Source of the DNA: Spirometra erinaceieuropaei
Taxonomy: Eukaryota; Platyhelminthes; Cestoda; Diphyllobothriidea; Diphyllobothriidae
Assembly: GCA_902702965.1 (NCBI GenBank)
Contig: CACRXP010000643.1
Coordinates: 65,767-129,766, forward strand
Reading direction: 5' to 3'
Length of the DNA stretch: 64,000 nucleotides
Position 1 is the stretch's first letter, and each line of letters begins with the position of its first letter. A program made the position numbers and the translations under genes. Positions 33,663 through 46,097 of the stretch are shown in pieces. The notes under the pieces are model-generated. The model saw nothing but the letters and a program-made list of their open reading frames with translations, was not told the DNA's origin and made no database searches.

Positions 33663-35460
33663 TACTTCCTAAAATGTCTGATGGAAATACTTAGAGGGAC
33701 GCAATTTCGGCGCAAAACGGATGGCTAGTGTTGATAAACGTATCTGGTCATTTTGGACGAGTTGAATGCCGTGAGCCTTATTGGTTGGCCAGGCACGATG
33801 CGTAGAAATGCCCTTCTTTCTAAGAAAATGTGTTTCTAGGTTATATTTACTACAAACATGATAGCTCGAGCAAAGCGATTTCACAAGCTACCGAATATTG
33901 TGAACCCCCCATGCATAAGTACACCGATTTTCCTATGAACAGATACAGGTCTGATCAAACGGAATAACAGAGAACGTCGTTTGTGGACTTCCAAGTCGAC
34001 TCTGCTCTCTTTGTAATTAGTACGATGCACAATGTTAAAGGATATGTGTTTTTTGCAAAGTTACGGCTTTGCAAATTCGTGCAACTTTGTGTTCCAAAAC
34101 AGAATAATTTTCCTTGCCCAGTTTTCATTTTACCAAACCGAAGGTTCTTACTTACAAACGATTATTCTAGAAATTGCTTTGGGTTGTACGCTGTCAGCAC
34201 AACAGTAGCAACGTATGTCTAACGGAATTTGTTCTATTACACCTGATCGCATATCTTGCGAACCATTTTGACATGCCAATAAAATATAATGTAAAATTCA
34301 GTAAAGTATTGACGAGAGTCCCGAACTAGATAAAAAAGGTCTTCCATGTGATAAAAAAACGTTTAATAATCAGTATGGAAAGTATGTGCACGTAGAACCT
34401 ATTTATATCCCTTCTGAACGTTTCTGTAAAAGAAAACGAATGATGTAGCCTTTCATCAATGAAATTCTGCAAAACATTATTTTAAGTCGGGTGCTTTCGA
34501 GTGAATGGCTTTTCATCACTCGTACATCCTCATCGTGGAAGTTTACTTTTTTCAATGATGCGAATACATTTGCAGCTCCGGGTTAAATTAGGACCAAAAC
34601 TTTAGATGTGGGCGAGTCTGTAAGCACCATTAAGGTACACTTTACTGTGCTAGCTTCACGACCATGAATCAGCTAAAAATACAGAAAGTGAGATATGCTC
34701 ATTGACAGTTAAAGAGTACCTTTATCCTCGATGGTTTCCAAGATTACTGTATATAAGCTCTTAATTGCTGGAACATTTTCCCCCGATGGAGAAAATATTA
34801 AAATGTCACTCTCGTATTTGCTACTTATATATTGCCTAAAAATAGATTAAATTTAACTCAAAATAGAAAAACCCGATTTTGAGCGTTTTAGTTACCACAG
34901 TTTATTTTATTTTTTCGCATTTTCACATCACTCCCTATCTTTCACTGTACCGGACATATAGTTTGAATTGTGCGCATTTTAGAAATTCAGGGCATTGCTA
35001 AAAATGCTGTCTTTTAGAATGCAAGCATAGCCTCTAATACTGTGTCGTGTTTCTTTCAGCTTTAGGTCGTCTACATTTAATTATACGTTTTACTAAGATC
35101 ATCTGTCAGTTAGCCAAGGCCACAAGCAACTTTCCGAAAATTTCGCGTGCTTGACCGTGTACTGTACTGAATGTTTGTGATATCTGCCTTTTTCATTAAC
35201 CTAGATTATTTTTACTTTTATCGTCAACTGAAGAAAAGCGCAAGTCAAAAAGACACCAAAATATCATTATTTAGGTTAGAACCCTCGTCCTAGGCCGACT
35301 CACAAATATAAGTGGTTGCTTTTTTCATGACCGGAATCCTGACGTCCAACGACGATAATTTTCATTTCTATATAAAATTCCTCTCTCACTCATCGTAATA
35401 CTTGTGATGCGCGTTTAATGCAAACACAATTCAAATTCACCTGCCTAGCCATAAATTAGA
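33663..35460. other. no recognisable feature
   Basis: AT-rich, with frames of 71-79 codons only. Confidence 0.45.
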
Positions 35461-35464
35461 GTGA

Positions 35465-35650
35465 TCTAACCATCGCGAACAATGCCGTCCACCGTAAGCT
35501 CGTAGCATGGCGGGCGCAGAAACGAAAACTTACGCGTGAATTAGTTTAAGGTGATTGCAAACTTGCGCAGTATTTTCAGCACTCTCTTCTCCTCCACACT
35601 CCTCTGTGCGACGACAATACTAAGTCGAGACGACGAGAGGTGAGATCGAT
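35465..35650 (+). repeat. dispersed repeat family C, diverged fragment
   Basis: Retains CAATGCCGTCCACCG, ACGCGTGAATTAGTTTA and CTTGCGCAGTATTTTCAGC from family C, then loses similarity near 35640. Confidence 0.55.
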
Positions 35651-38600
35651 CGATTAATAATTATAAGCTAGGCTGAATTAGCCGAGTTACGGCGTTTGTG
35701 AGCGAATACTTTGGTCACATGTGTCGAACACATAGTGGCACAGCTGGGGTTACTAAAACACTGCCGTCCTCGGTTTAAAATTTTTCCCCACCCTTGTCGT
35801 CTGTAATTAAATGAAATTAGATTAGCATTACGAAAGCATAGTCCAAGTTGTTAGTTCAGGCTTTGCTTGAAAATGCTTCGTGATTCTGTTTGTATAGGAA
35901 ACCGCTACGACAGCTGAAGCATTTGGTTCAGTGTGAGTAAATAAATGTGTGAGTTTTCATAGAATGAAATAAAGGTCACATATATCTCATTTCTCACCTC
36001 GCTGTTCGAAGTTTTCTTTACTGCTCCAGTTTTCACTAAACACAAAGCGGAATGTGTTATGTAAAATGTAAAAATTTGGTTTATCAAACAAAGTTATCTA
36101 CTACAATCCTGCATTTTTTCTAAGTATGTATATGTATTTCTAACTTACGCAACCTGACCCTTCGTTATAAATGCAAAGTTAGTAGCATTGACTTAAAACT
36201 TCATCGCCTGTCTGGACCAAAAATTAATCAAGCTCTTTGCCTGCATTTTCTGTGTTTGATTATCGCTATCCCCTGTCCCACCGTCCCATGGTAGCGTCTA
36301 CAAGCGGTAACACCAGAGGCCGAAAAAATCGTTTGTTTGAAAAAGATACAGTGCTATAAGAAATAGAAGGTAGTGGTATGCATGCCTTTTTAAAAAGAGT
36401 ACATATTTCCTACCGACAAAATGATGTTTAAAATAAATTGTGTGCATTCAGGCTGTCTTTGGAGACGCCAAACAGTTTTCCACGCCTAGTTTGCCCAAGT
36501 TTTTATGTTTAGACGGGTAATTTAATCAGTCATAGTCTACTGCTATAGTGATGCAGAGAGGAAATTGCTGGAATACCTTGAGTTTTTTGAGTTTTGTTCC
36601 CCAGTTACCTCGCTTGACAGTCCGATGATTAATCGCCTGAGGATGTCGCTTGGGGAAGTGTTCATTCCCTTAATGAAAATGTATTTTATACTATATTTTC
36701 CTATAAACGTGGTGAAAATGAACAATTTTATGAACTGTTAATTTGCTTTTAATTGACTTATTTGTCAGCAGAGGAATTTAGCTAGTGGAAGAGCCAACTT
36801 ACCAGGTGGAAATGTGGGCAGAATATTGGTTCTTTTACCCCAGTTTCATTTGAGACTTATGCAATGCCAAGGCCACAAGACGCTATACTGCTGGTCTTGT
36901 GGACACAGTAACGCGTCTAGGTTGCCCACTCTATGCTATGTAGCCGCAGTAATAAATCAGTAGAAACTGAACTAAGACCTGCCCGCTGATCTAACGATTA
37001 TTAGATCGTCTCTTCTGATTATAATCCCTTTCTGTGCATTAAACCCCAGGATTTTAATTATGAATATGCTCGAACGACTAAAGTAGCCAGCTGGTTGTAT
37101 GTCCATGAGGTTCGAAGTCCTTTTGTCCGGATGATGTAGAGAATTAAGTGTTCTATTCTGAAAAGTTAACTGAATCATTTCACAAAAGCAGCAAGGTGTA
37201 AATTTTGATCGAAGGCAAAAAGTAAGAATACCACCATGATACGGCAAACAAAAAATAATTCCTTAAAAATATTTAATACTACTTTTTCCGAAGCAGTGCA
37301 GTGATGAAGAATTTTAATGAAAATAACCTACTCCGTTGGGCAGATTTTTAAAAAATCCCAATTTAATTGTGTATTAATGCGGCACGCTGGAATTAAAAAG
37401 CACCCTATAAATTCTGCAATCTCAGAAAATAGGTTACTATATGCTTATGGATAGCACTGGCGCAAGGCTGTTCAAAGACCATAGGAATCCACAGGACGGT
37501 TTACTTTTAAAAATACACAAATCGCCTGCCCAAACGAAAGCAAATTAGTTTATTCTTTTACCACTAAGTTAGGCAAAACGCAAGATTTTGCCAACAAATG
37601 CAAGCTTAATTTGCTTGAAGAAACGCAGCGATTGCAAAACAGCAAAAAGAATAACAACTGATGAACAATGTCCGTAATGACGTGCCATACTTGCCAGTAA
37701 ATGCGAGATCCCCTAACTTCTTGCTGCTGTAGTCATTTTAAAAGACGAATTCAATTTCCAAAAATTTAAGAGAGTTATACCGTCTGAGTGGTGATGGAGG
37801 CTTTCTGTTGGCCACTGACGGGAGATGGTGAACTAAGTTATTCAGAAACGTATATAAATGCTTCATCATTGTAATCTTCGGAAGACTGTGCTGGGAAGCT
37901 CAACTAAAGTAACTTAAAAAATAGCAACCTGTGGACCTATCAAACATAAACGTTCAAAATTCGGACATCGAAATATGAAGTCTCAACGGAAAGTAGTAGG
38001 GAATGCCCCGCAGTACTTCTGGGTCAATTACTTTTTTCAATTACGCGTGTCTCTGGGTATTGCAAGCGGCGAACTAAGTAAATGACTACAGAACTTTCCT
38101 AAAGAACGATTGCCTCGCGGAGGTCTTTTTATTCAGGCGAGACTGTGTTAGGTAGAAAAAACTCCCTTATTATGCAATCTACTACGGTCCAGTGGTTTTG
38201 ATATTCCCTTTGGGGATGTCGGCTTCCGTTAAATTGTCGGTTTGAATTGTAGACAGGCCTACCACCCACACACACGTCGCTATTCTAATTACACCACTTA
38301 ATGCAAACCCGTAAACACTCGTTTTTTCCTCGCGGCACGACGAATTAGACGAACATCCATTGAGGAGAAAATAATTTATACCACAATGACAACAACAACA
38401 AAATTCGAATCTGGGGTTTTTCGCCTGCATCGTCCCAGTGGGTTTAATTCTCATGGTAGTAATCGCGGTAAAGCATTCGCTTGATTCATGGGATGAATGC
38501 GTTCGTTTTCTGAGAACAAACTGGTTTCAAGCGTGTCTAATTAGTCGAAAGGCAGACGTCATCCATCCACTACTGTCTAAATTTATTCTCGTTTTTAATC

Positions 38601-39689
38601 CAAATTTTGTTGTCGCTTTCAATTTCAAGTGTTGCGATGATGCATTCCTTGCTGAGCAGAGTACCAGCTCGTCCATAAAATCAGAGAGATGTCATTCTTC
38701 ATCCATCGTCAGGCTCTCGGTTCCCTAGATCACATTAAGGTTGATGGCATATTCATACTCTTTTTCCTCGAGTCATGAGAGTACGAAAATGAGACTTTCC
38801 TACATCTTTCGGGACGATTTTTTAATTCTTAGCCCCTTTGGCCCACAGTTGCAGCTACACTGCGTGCTTTTGTGATTGTGGGTGTGTGTGCTTTGGTTCA
38901 CACCATTCAGACTCAAACTTAGGAGGTTCAGAGTTTCCGAAATGCTTTCGGGAGATCGGTTGGGGTCACCGTTTATCATCCTGACGAGATTTTAAAAAAT
39001 ATCCCTCTCAGGACCAGACTGACAGGCAATTTCAGTTGGCATGAGTATACGTGAGTGAGGCTTTCCTCGGAACGCATAAAATTTCTGCATGATCTAACAG
39101 ATATTTTGGGCCTTGGCCAATTGATTCACATAGGTTTAAGAAATTCTGCAACCTAGTGTAGCTAATTTAATGAGCTTAGAAAGTCGGATGACTTAATTAA
39201 TCGTTCATAAAAGGTTTTTCAAAGATCCTTCATCATGAAATTGGGATGAGTTGCTAGTTCGAAATCAAAAGTAGGCGTTTCCCTTAAGTCCTCTCAATTC
39301 GCATTTCCCTCTCATTAAATCTAAACTATCAGTTCCTTTGGGTGTCTTTTTCATGTTAAAATTAAAGATAAGGATTCCTTCAATTTTACTTCTTTTTATA
39401 GTTAACAGAAGAGAAAAAACGCAGCTTTGTCACCAACTGCTTTACATTTATCTCCAAAGCCATGAAATATATCTAGCTTTTTTCAATGATCTCTGCAGAC
39501 AGGAAACGATCTATGCTCTTCATTCTTTTTCGGCCTGTCTCAGTAGTTTTGCCTACGTGTTTGCAATGACTGAAATAACGACCCTAGCCTCAAAACGCTT
39601 CACAATTTAAACATTATTCACATCTGAGACCAACTGCCCCACCCCAAACAGTAAAACGAAGAGGTTTTACAGTCCGACAGTTCCTTCTT
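35651..39689. other. long featureless interval
   Basis: Four kilobases of AT-rich DNA with frames below 100 codons and no recognisable domain. A short CACACACA run is near 38269. Confidence 0.45.
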
Positions 39690-40010
39690 TGAAATTACTG
39701 CAAACTTTACAATGATCCCTCTAACTGCATAGGTCAGACCGAAAGCGCCCTGCGCTCACGCAGACACGAATATAAGCAGACGGTACGACGGAGCCACAAA
39801 TAATCGCAAGTGGCTGCCCGCATCTTCGAAACGGATCATGAGTTTAACGTCGCAGTCGCCGAAATAATCGCCCACGCCGGAAGAGAATCGAGTCCAACAT
39901 TTACCAAGGTCTGGACATCGAATGGGAACCCAGCCAGTCAATAAATCGATCTGGCGCAGGCATACGGAGCCCTGCGCGGCCACCTCCAGACCTGTGTCAC
40001 TTATCGCTGA
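39690..40010 (+). pseudogene. GIY-YIG domain remnant of a second PLE-like retroelement
   Basis: One plus frame gives CKLYNDPSNCIGQTESALRS, then RRHEYKQTVRR, SQVAARIFETDHEFNVA and IDLAQAYGALRG, with TAA at 39801 and 39942 and TGA at 40008. The order YIG-like (here CIG), GQT, R..R..E and the following FETDHEF block is the C-terminal half of a GIY-YIG endonuclease as found at the end of Penelope-like polyproteins. It differs from the element at 14.2-15.2 kb, which has GETGR-type residues and TGPGHAFKF, so it is a separate family. The N-terminal part and the reverse transcriptase are missing. Confidence 0.72.
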
Positions 40011-40239
40011 TTGGACAAGTACACCCCATGACTGCCGCTGGTTCTGTTGCCGCTGTCCTCTCTGACAATGAACTCCTGCAGGAGTCCGAAGGCTGAGAAG
40101 AACGAACAAACTGTCCCAGTGCTCGACTGGAACTCAAGCATTCCCCTCAAGTCAGGAAAAATCACGCTGTCCACCTCTTTCTTACTTGCATAGGCACATC
40201 GGCGCTTGCGTAACCATACATTTTCTGTTGTGGAAATGA

Positions 40240-40440
40240 CGTTCAATGGTTAGGTTGCGAGATAAACTGGTCGCGCTGCACTTTGAGGTTCAATCCAGAG
40301 CCCTTACAAGCGGTCACACAGCGGCCAGTGCGGGAAGATGTACCGACCTAGACAACGGAGACTGCAGTGCTCATTTTCGCCTAATTAGCCGTCGTTAGCC
40401 AAAAGTACCCTGCCCCAGGTTTAGGGAACTTGGAATCTGA
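40240..40440 (+). repeat. degraded tRNA-derived SINE
   Basis: The tRNA-like head keeps CAATGGTTAGGTTGCGA and a good B-box GAGGTTCAATCC (40285-40296). The body shows CTAATTAGCCGTCGTTAGCC, matching the SINE bodies at 7.1 and 10.7 kb. Confidence 0.55.
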
Positions 40441-40742
40441 ATTCGGTTCCTCTGGCCATTGGACTTTCTACAATTGACTCACGGACCTGATGTCATGTTA
40501 GTTTGCCATACCAGTCTCCCCTATCTTTTTCGGTACTTCCTTCCTGGCTGCAATTTTTATTGCTGAGGGATTTCCTATCCTACGTCGGGCCTCCGCATAG
40601 ACTGTAATCTTCCCAACAATTACGATATTTATTACTTATATCAAACTCGTAGAAGAGAGAAAAACCATACAGCTGATGGTGACAGTTCCCGGTTACTGGC
40701 TACATGACATTCACCTTAGTCTGCTTCACCTAAAAAGTACTT

Positions 40743-41628
40743 CACAATAGATGACTTAACTCACGAAACATTAAGTAAAATTTTGAAATGTGCTTCCGGT
40801 TAGAAAGATTACCTTTTTGGGCTTGCAACATTGCTCGACATGCAAATTTTATCCATACTGGCTTTTGGATTAAAGTCTGTCGGATCACCCAGGAAATATA
40901 TACTCTCCACAAATGGCTGCTTAGGGGCATGGATTCTTTTTTCTATTCATTGCCCACGTCGTGTCGATTCGGACACTTTTTTACAGAAATCGTGCAAAAA
41001 AACATTCCTGTCCATACCTCATCTGTGGCAAGCAACCTCTTCTGTAAGTCATATGCCTGAAGAAATCGTATCTTTCCGGATTAATATATTATAAATGGAA
41101 CATTTTGGGACCATGAAATGTTTCTTCGTTGTCTCTGGAGTACACAATGTAACTGATATCTGCTGTAAGGTTTATAAGTATAAGGTGTTATCGTACTAAC
41201 AGCTTTAGGGGTCGCATGATTTTCCTTAAGGGACAGAGTGTACAACGTGTAACTCGAAAACCTCAAGCGCACATGCGACAGCAGGAAAATATTAGTATTA
41301 ATCTGGAACTCATATATGATATTTTAAGAACGGGTTATTAATTTAAAACTTATATGAGAGAGGATGTGTTCAAATATAATTTAAATCAAGCACAATGAAA
41401 TTTGCAACGACATTCAAGAAAGCATGTACACAACTTGAGAAGCTATTTCTTGAAGTATGCTGTTTGTAAGCAGCCTGGAAGAAACGCGTTCAAAATCTAG
41501 AAATCTGGCATGATTTAATTTTTTTAGAATCTTTATTCATGTCAATCAGCATTGCAACCCTAACCGCATGCTACCTTCTAACTAAATGCAAATTTTCTAA
41601 TCTCAATTAATGTTTCATGACGTCGACT
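40743..41628 (+). mobile_element. FB fold-back element, copy 8
   Basis: The left arm starts ACAATAGATGACTTAACTCA at 40745, very close to the ACAGTAGATGTGCTAACTCA of the intact copy, and extends to about 41090. The spacer keeps GCATGATTTTCCTTAAGGGA. The right arm ends near 41628 (TTAATGTTTCATGACG), but its terminal 15 bases have decayed. Frames within it (40788-41094) are accidental. Confidence 0.7.
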
Positions 41629-44600
41629 TTAAGGGTGTGTATGAGACTGAGCCCTCCATAGGAAGCATCGTACTCGCAGAGAGGGAAGCGGACATGTGTG
41701 GTCTGAAACGCATGAACCAACATACATTTGTTGTAGTACATGCGTCCGAAGGCACGGTGGCCATTGCACGATTGACCAACCCCCTCTCACTGAGGCCATG
41801 TACAAAGCCGTCCCTTTGGTTAAGGACAAACGGATTCTTCACGTTTAACCACACAGTTGAGGTCAAGGTTACAATACTGGAGACAAATTGTTTCGTTTGT
41901 TCGTGTGAACATTTAAAGTACTCTGCAAATGAATGAACCTCTCCTGAGAACGGAGTACACAGGAGGCGGTGAAGATGCCCTTATACCCCATCGCCTTTAT
42001 ATTAAACCCTACCATCGAGATCCGATCATTTCAATTTTGCCAATTTTCTAAAGGCGAACAGGCAGACTATTTGTGGAAGCAGAGACAAACACGTGAAGGG
42101 CAACGAACGTTCAAAGCGATGTCATTTTGAAGAATCGGAGGTTTTTCAGGAATTTTTGGCTTGTCAACAGTACGAAATGACTGAATGGGGGACCGTATAA
42201 CGTGCAGTCATGTAACAAACGGTTTACTTACGAAAGCAAAGGATCTAACCCCCGTAAGAGCCATTCGGCAAGCAGGTACTAGGAAACAACTTCGGGAAAA
42301 ATGCGATCGCAAATCTAGATGGACCACAAGAAATTCCCAGAGGACGGCAAAAAATAACTAAATGAAGGGGATCAGAAGGAAAAGAGAATGGGGGAAGTAG
42401 GGAAAAAATAAGAACGAAGAACGTGACAATGATGCTGATGATTGTTGGAACTTGAACAGTAATAGTGGTTAGAGAAGGGGGAGGAATAAGAAGGAGAGGG
42501 AGAATAAGAACGGGAAAATGTAAAAGGGAGGCGTGGGGTCGGGCGGCACAAAGCCTCTGCGTGACTCTGCAATTCACCTTCATACTTCACTTGCTATTAA
42601 CTGCAAAACATTTGCACGGTTAACCGCAGTCATGACTGTTGGGAAGGAAAGGCGAATACGTGAGGTAGGAGAAATAATACTCATATAATTCATCAGGCAG
42701 TCCTCAGCCCTTTTGAAGCCTTTGATGACCCTACCCAACCCCCTGGGAGTTGTGGTCGGCCGCCATAATTACACCAGCCACCTTATTTGCTTTGGGGTTC
42801 AAATAAGCCAAGGCCGCTCAATTTACTCACAAAGGCTCCTACGGCAAAACAACCTCATCTAGCCCCATGACGCCGCTCGATCGACTGCAGCTCGGACACA
42901 CTTGCGTCCAGACAGTCAGAACTGCCTGTGCGCCACGCAAATACGCCAGCCCTCGGGTGATGCAACAAAAAAACCAAATGTGCAAAATTTGAACTTGCTT
43001 CACAAGTCAACTGAGGCAGCTATTGCCCGTCTCTCTTGGACTCCAGGACACGCTCCGGTCTCCCCTGTGGCCATTTCTGTCCGGGACAGGAGATCGGGCG
43101 TCAGCGCGCAATGAATTCTCCATCCTAGAGCCTTACGTCTACTCCTGCTGTCTAGGAATTGGCCAGCTGTCTGTAGCTCCCGGAGACACAACCACCACCT
43201 TCAACCGTCAAAGGCTAACGCTTTTTAGCATAGCAAGACACCGGATTTTAATGCAAAAGTCCGGCATTTATTTTTTACTGCACGGATCTGGTCTCCTTTT
43301 GCGCATATGAGTCGTTTTCTTTGGTAATCTATAGGCCGGAGGCTCTCTTGCCAGTAGCTAATTGATCTTTGAATCTACGGACTTCACCCTGAGATTCCGG
43401 TTAGCCAAGGCATTTAAACGGACTAAGCAAAGTATTGCAAGCCTAGGCAAGACTCACTACGCTTTGGGTTGCAAACTGTTTCTGTGCTTCTTTCTTAGAA
43501 AGGCTGCCGTTATCTACGAATACCCCCGTCCGGTCTATTTGAGTTCAGGAGCCCTGAGAAAGCCCCGTCAGGGTAGTAAACACTCGTAGTTTAAACATTC
43601 AAGAAGGCATCTCCTCAAGCATGAGATCAAAACCATTTGAACACATCATACTTTTGATCTCGGAATTTTTTTATTAACATTCATTGCACAGACTGCCAAA
43701 TCATCTACTTGTACAGGCGAAAAACTGTTTTCTGGGAAGCTGTTAGGAAGGAAATACCGTTCTACTTTCGACCCGCCAATCACGTGCGTTGAGTCAAAAA
43801 CAAATTTGCGGTCACGTTTGAGACTGCATAAAAAAGCCTCTAACTGTACATTCAGCAGCATCTCTATTGCCACTAGATCAGTAATCACGATGCAATAATT
43901 AATCATGCAATTAGAGCGGTTAATAAGGTAGACAACAGCCCAAAAACACAGCTTATACAAACAAATCGTGGGTTCGGAAATGCAGTTAAAAGGAAGCAGA
44001 TGCAATCGATGGAACAAACTTAACCGCATGGCGTTTCGGACTCATACTGACCTACTCCAAGTTCGCAGGGAATTTCTGGGGAAATTAGAAAGTAACAATT
44101 TGTAAATTGGAGCAGTGACCAGAAAGCAAACGGGGAAGGCTGGAGGATCCACTGAATAGTCGAACCCTTCGCAGTTGTGGTGTGCAGTGTCAGAACACGG
44201 GCGAAACACGCTTGTCTGGACTTTTAACGAGAACCTGTGCTGCTAGTATGGCATCTTGTAACCCTAAAATAATTCGTTGGTAATATTGGAGCCGTGAATT
44301 CCGATCGGAAGTGACGCCCACATTCGACAGGAAGAATCCTGTCAATACTCGACCTGCTACCGTGACTGGAGACACTGCTTCATGTTGACGAATATTATTT
44401 TTTTTCCTACTTTAAAGCATAGTCCGGTGTGTTCATCAATGCTCATTCACCTGGACGCCTTTAAGTGCGTCTGGCCTGTCCTCGACTTCGTCAACTTCTT
44501 CCTCAACCTTCAAGGACCAGATTGTTGTTCATATGAGTGGCCAGAAAAATGCATTTGTACATCAGATTTGCCGACGCCCTTTCTCCCCGTCTGCATTTCC

Positions 44601-45120
44601 TCTCCACGTGACATGTAGAACCGCCGTCCGCCTCGTTCCCCGTCTTTCTACTTATTTAGTAGATCAGTTCGCGGTACAAACTCCGTATCCCAACTACTTG
44701 GAGTCTTTTATTCCATATCACTCCTCTAACGTTCTAACTCAGATCATAAGGTTCCGATTCCAACCCTTCAGTTGATGAAATTCTGGGTGTTTTGAGCAAT
44801 TACTATTTCATTTTGTGTATGTCGGGTATGTCTGTGTGTTGAAGCTTAGGCCTTTCGCTCGTAGAAAATGCACAACTCACGTTAATTTTCTCCGGCGTAT
44901 ACTGCCTACATAGGTAAGAATTACAGTGAAAAGCTTGGCAATCCTTGTAGTAACGATATAAGGTCATATTTGCAATCTATGGTAGAGCCTCTATTACTGC
45001 TTCCTCGTCGCCTGCAATTGTCTGAGAAGGTAGCAAAACATGAAGGGCTTGCATTCATCTACTTCTGGCTACCTCTTCTGCTCACTGATGAGTTCACTGC
45101 TGATTTATGATTCATCCGAA
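41629..45120. other. unrecognised interval with a purine-rich tract
   Basis: About 42363-42535 is strongly purine-rich on the plus strand (repeated GAAGG, GAGAAGG, AATAAGAA words), which gives the chance minus frame at 42245-42583. A 108-codon plus frame (41610-41936) opposes an 83-codon minus frame; neither is recognised. Frames of 70-127 codons at 42.9-44.0 kb show no domain. Confidence 0.35.
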
Positions 45121-45124
45121 AGGC

Positions 45125-45480
45125 TCCGTCTCCGAGTTTCACACACACGCACACGACGACAGTTCGACCGTCACAACCGACGGCGTCCATCGTGTGCTCC
45201 ACAGCTAGGTGTAGCAGTCACGGCGACTTGCGCCTGAATTAGTTCATAGTGAGAGTAGACTTGCGCAGCATCTACCACACTCTCTCTCTCTCTTCCCCAC
45301 TCCACCCCCTGGACCCGGTGTCAAGACAGAGTCGAGAAGGCCGGAGGCGAGGGAGGGCGCAGGTGGCTGGCACGGCCGGACCCGCATCAATGCGTGCCAC
45401 CACACCCCCTGGTCCAAAACATACACTTGACCATGATTTGTCACCACCACCACCACCAACAACAACAACTCCCCTGAGGC
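45125..45480 (+). repeat. dispersed repeat family C, best-preserved copy
   Basis: Runs from CACACGACGACAGTTCGACC through GACTTGCGCAGCATCTACCA, a CT run (45283-45293), GGTGTCAAGACAGAGTCGAG, GGCCGGAGGC, GGCACGGCCGGACCCG, GTGCCACCACACCCCCTG and a CCA/CAA microsatellite (45444-45470). It has no promoter boxes that I recognise, so whether it is a SINE is unclear. Confidence 0.75.
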
Positions 45481-46010
45481 CCTGATGATCCCAGAGACCA
45501 TTGCAAGTAAACCAATTGACTGTTCTAAGGAGTGTGTCATACGTCAATGCCGACATTTTCATTGTCTAATCAATCTTGCATGAAAATTGTGTGCAGAGGC
45601 TCAACAAGCTTCGATTCTCGCCTATCGGCCGTAAGAAACAACAAGCGCAAACAAGCGACTAGGGCTGAATCCGATTTAATGCGTGGATCATCTGCACACT
45701 TCGACATTAAACTAAGATTCAGTGTTTTATATTCGAACATATCCAGAGATGTTTTGGCAAATTTTGAATAATTTACACTGACCCAACTGTGAAAAACTCG
45801 GCGCCTCAATGGGCCAGTATGGGTTATTCAAAATCTGCCAAAACATCAATAAATTACATAAGCTTGGTAGTTATCTGATGGATTCTATATGGATTTCTTT
45901 GGAAATCCTGTTTGGACAGTCAGCTTACTGTGAGAGATTTGGTGGATTCCAAACACTACAGTAGGTTGGGCGGGTAACTTGACTCAAATTTGATTAAACT
46001 CACGTATCCC
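45481..46010. other. no recognisable feature
   Basis: Opposed 79-codon frames at 45.53-45.81 kb, unrecognised. Confidence 0.4.
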
Positions 46011-46015
46011 GATGG

Positions 46016-46097
46016 GGCCTCGTGGCTCGGGTGGCTAGAGCGTTGGCTGCACCCAAACCTTTCCCCTGCCGTCGTGGATTCGAATCCCTCTGAGGTC
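46016..46097 (+). repeat. tRNA-like sequence, probably a SINE head or tRNA relic
   Basis: 82 bases with a 7-pair acceptor-like stem (GGCCTCG/TGAGGTC, with two G-U pairs), a paired D arm (GCTC...GAGC) and B-box GGATTCGAATCCC. The anticodon loop would read CTGCACC (GCA), but its stem has a mismatch, the T stem has two, and the long variable region does not pair. The length suits a class II tRNA, yet GCA would be cysteine, a class I tRNA. I favour a tRNA-derived SINE head. Confidence 0.5.

Noticed and set aside
41610..41936. 108-codon frame opposing an 83-codon frame
   Set aside because: Neither strand gives a recognisable domain and the left end overlaps the decayed end of an FB element.
44021..44060. 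GGCGTTTCGGACTC resembling part of a hammerhead core on the minus strand
   Set aside because: Only a few bases match. No CTGATGA block, stem II or flanking PLE sequence is present.
46016..46097. A functional tRNA gene with GCA anticodon
   Set aside because: Anticodon and T stems have mismatches, the long variable region does not pair, and a cysteine anticodon does not fit a class II length.
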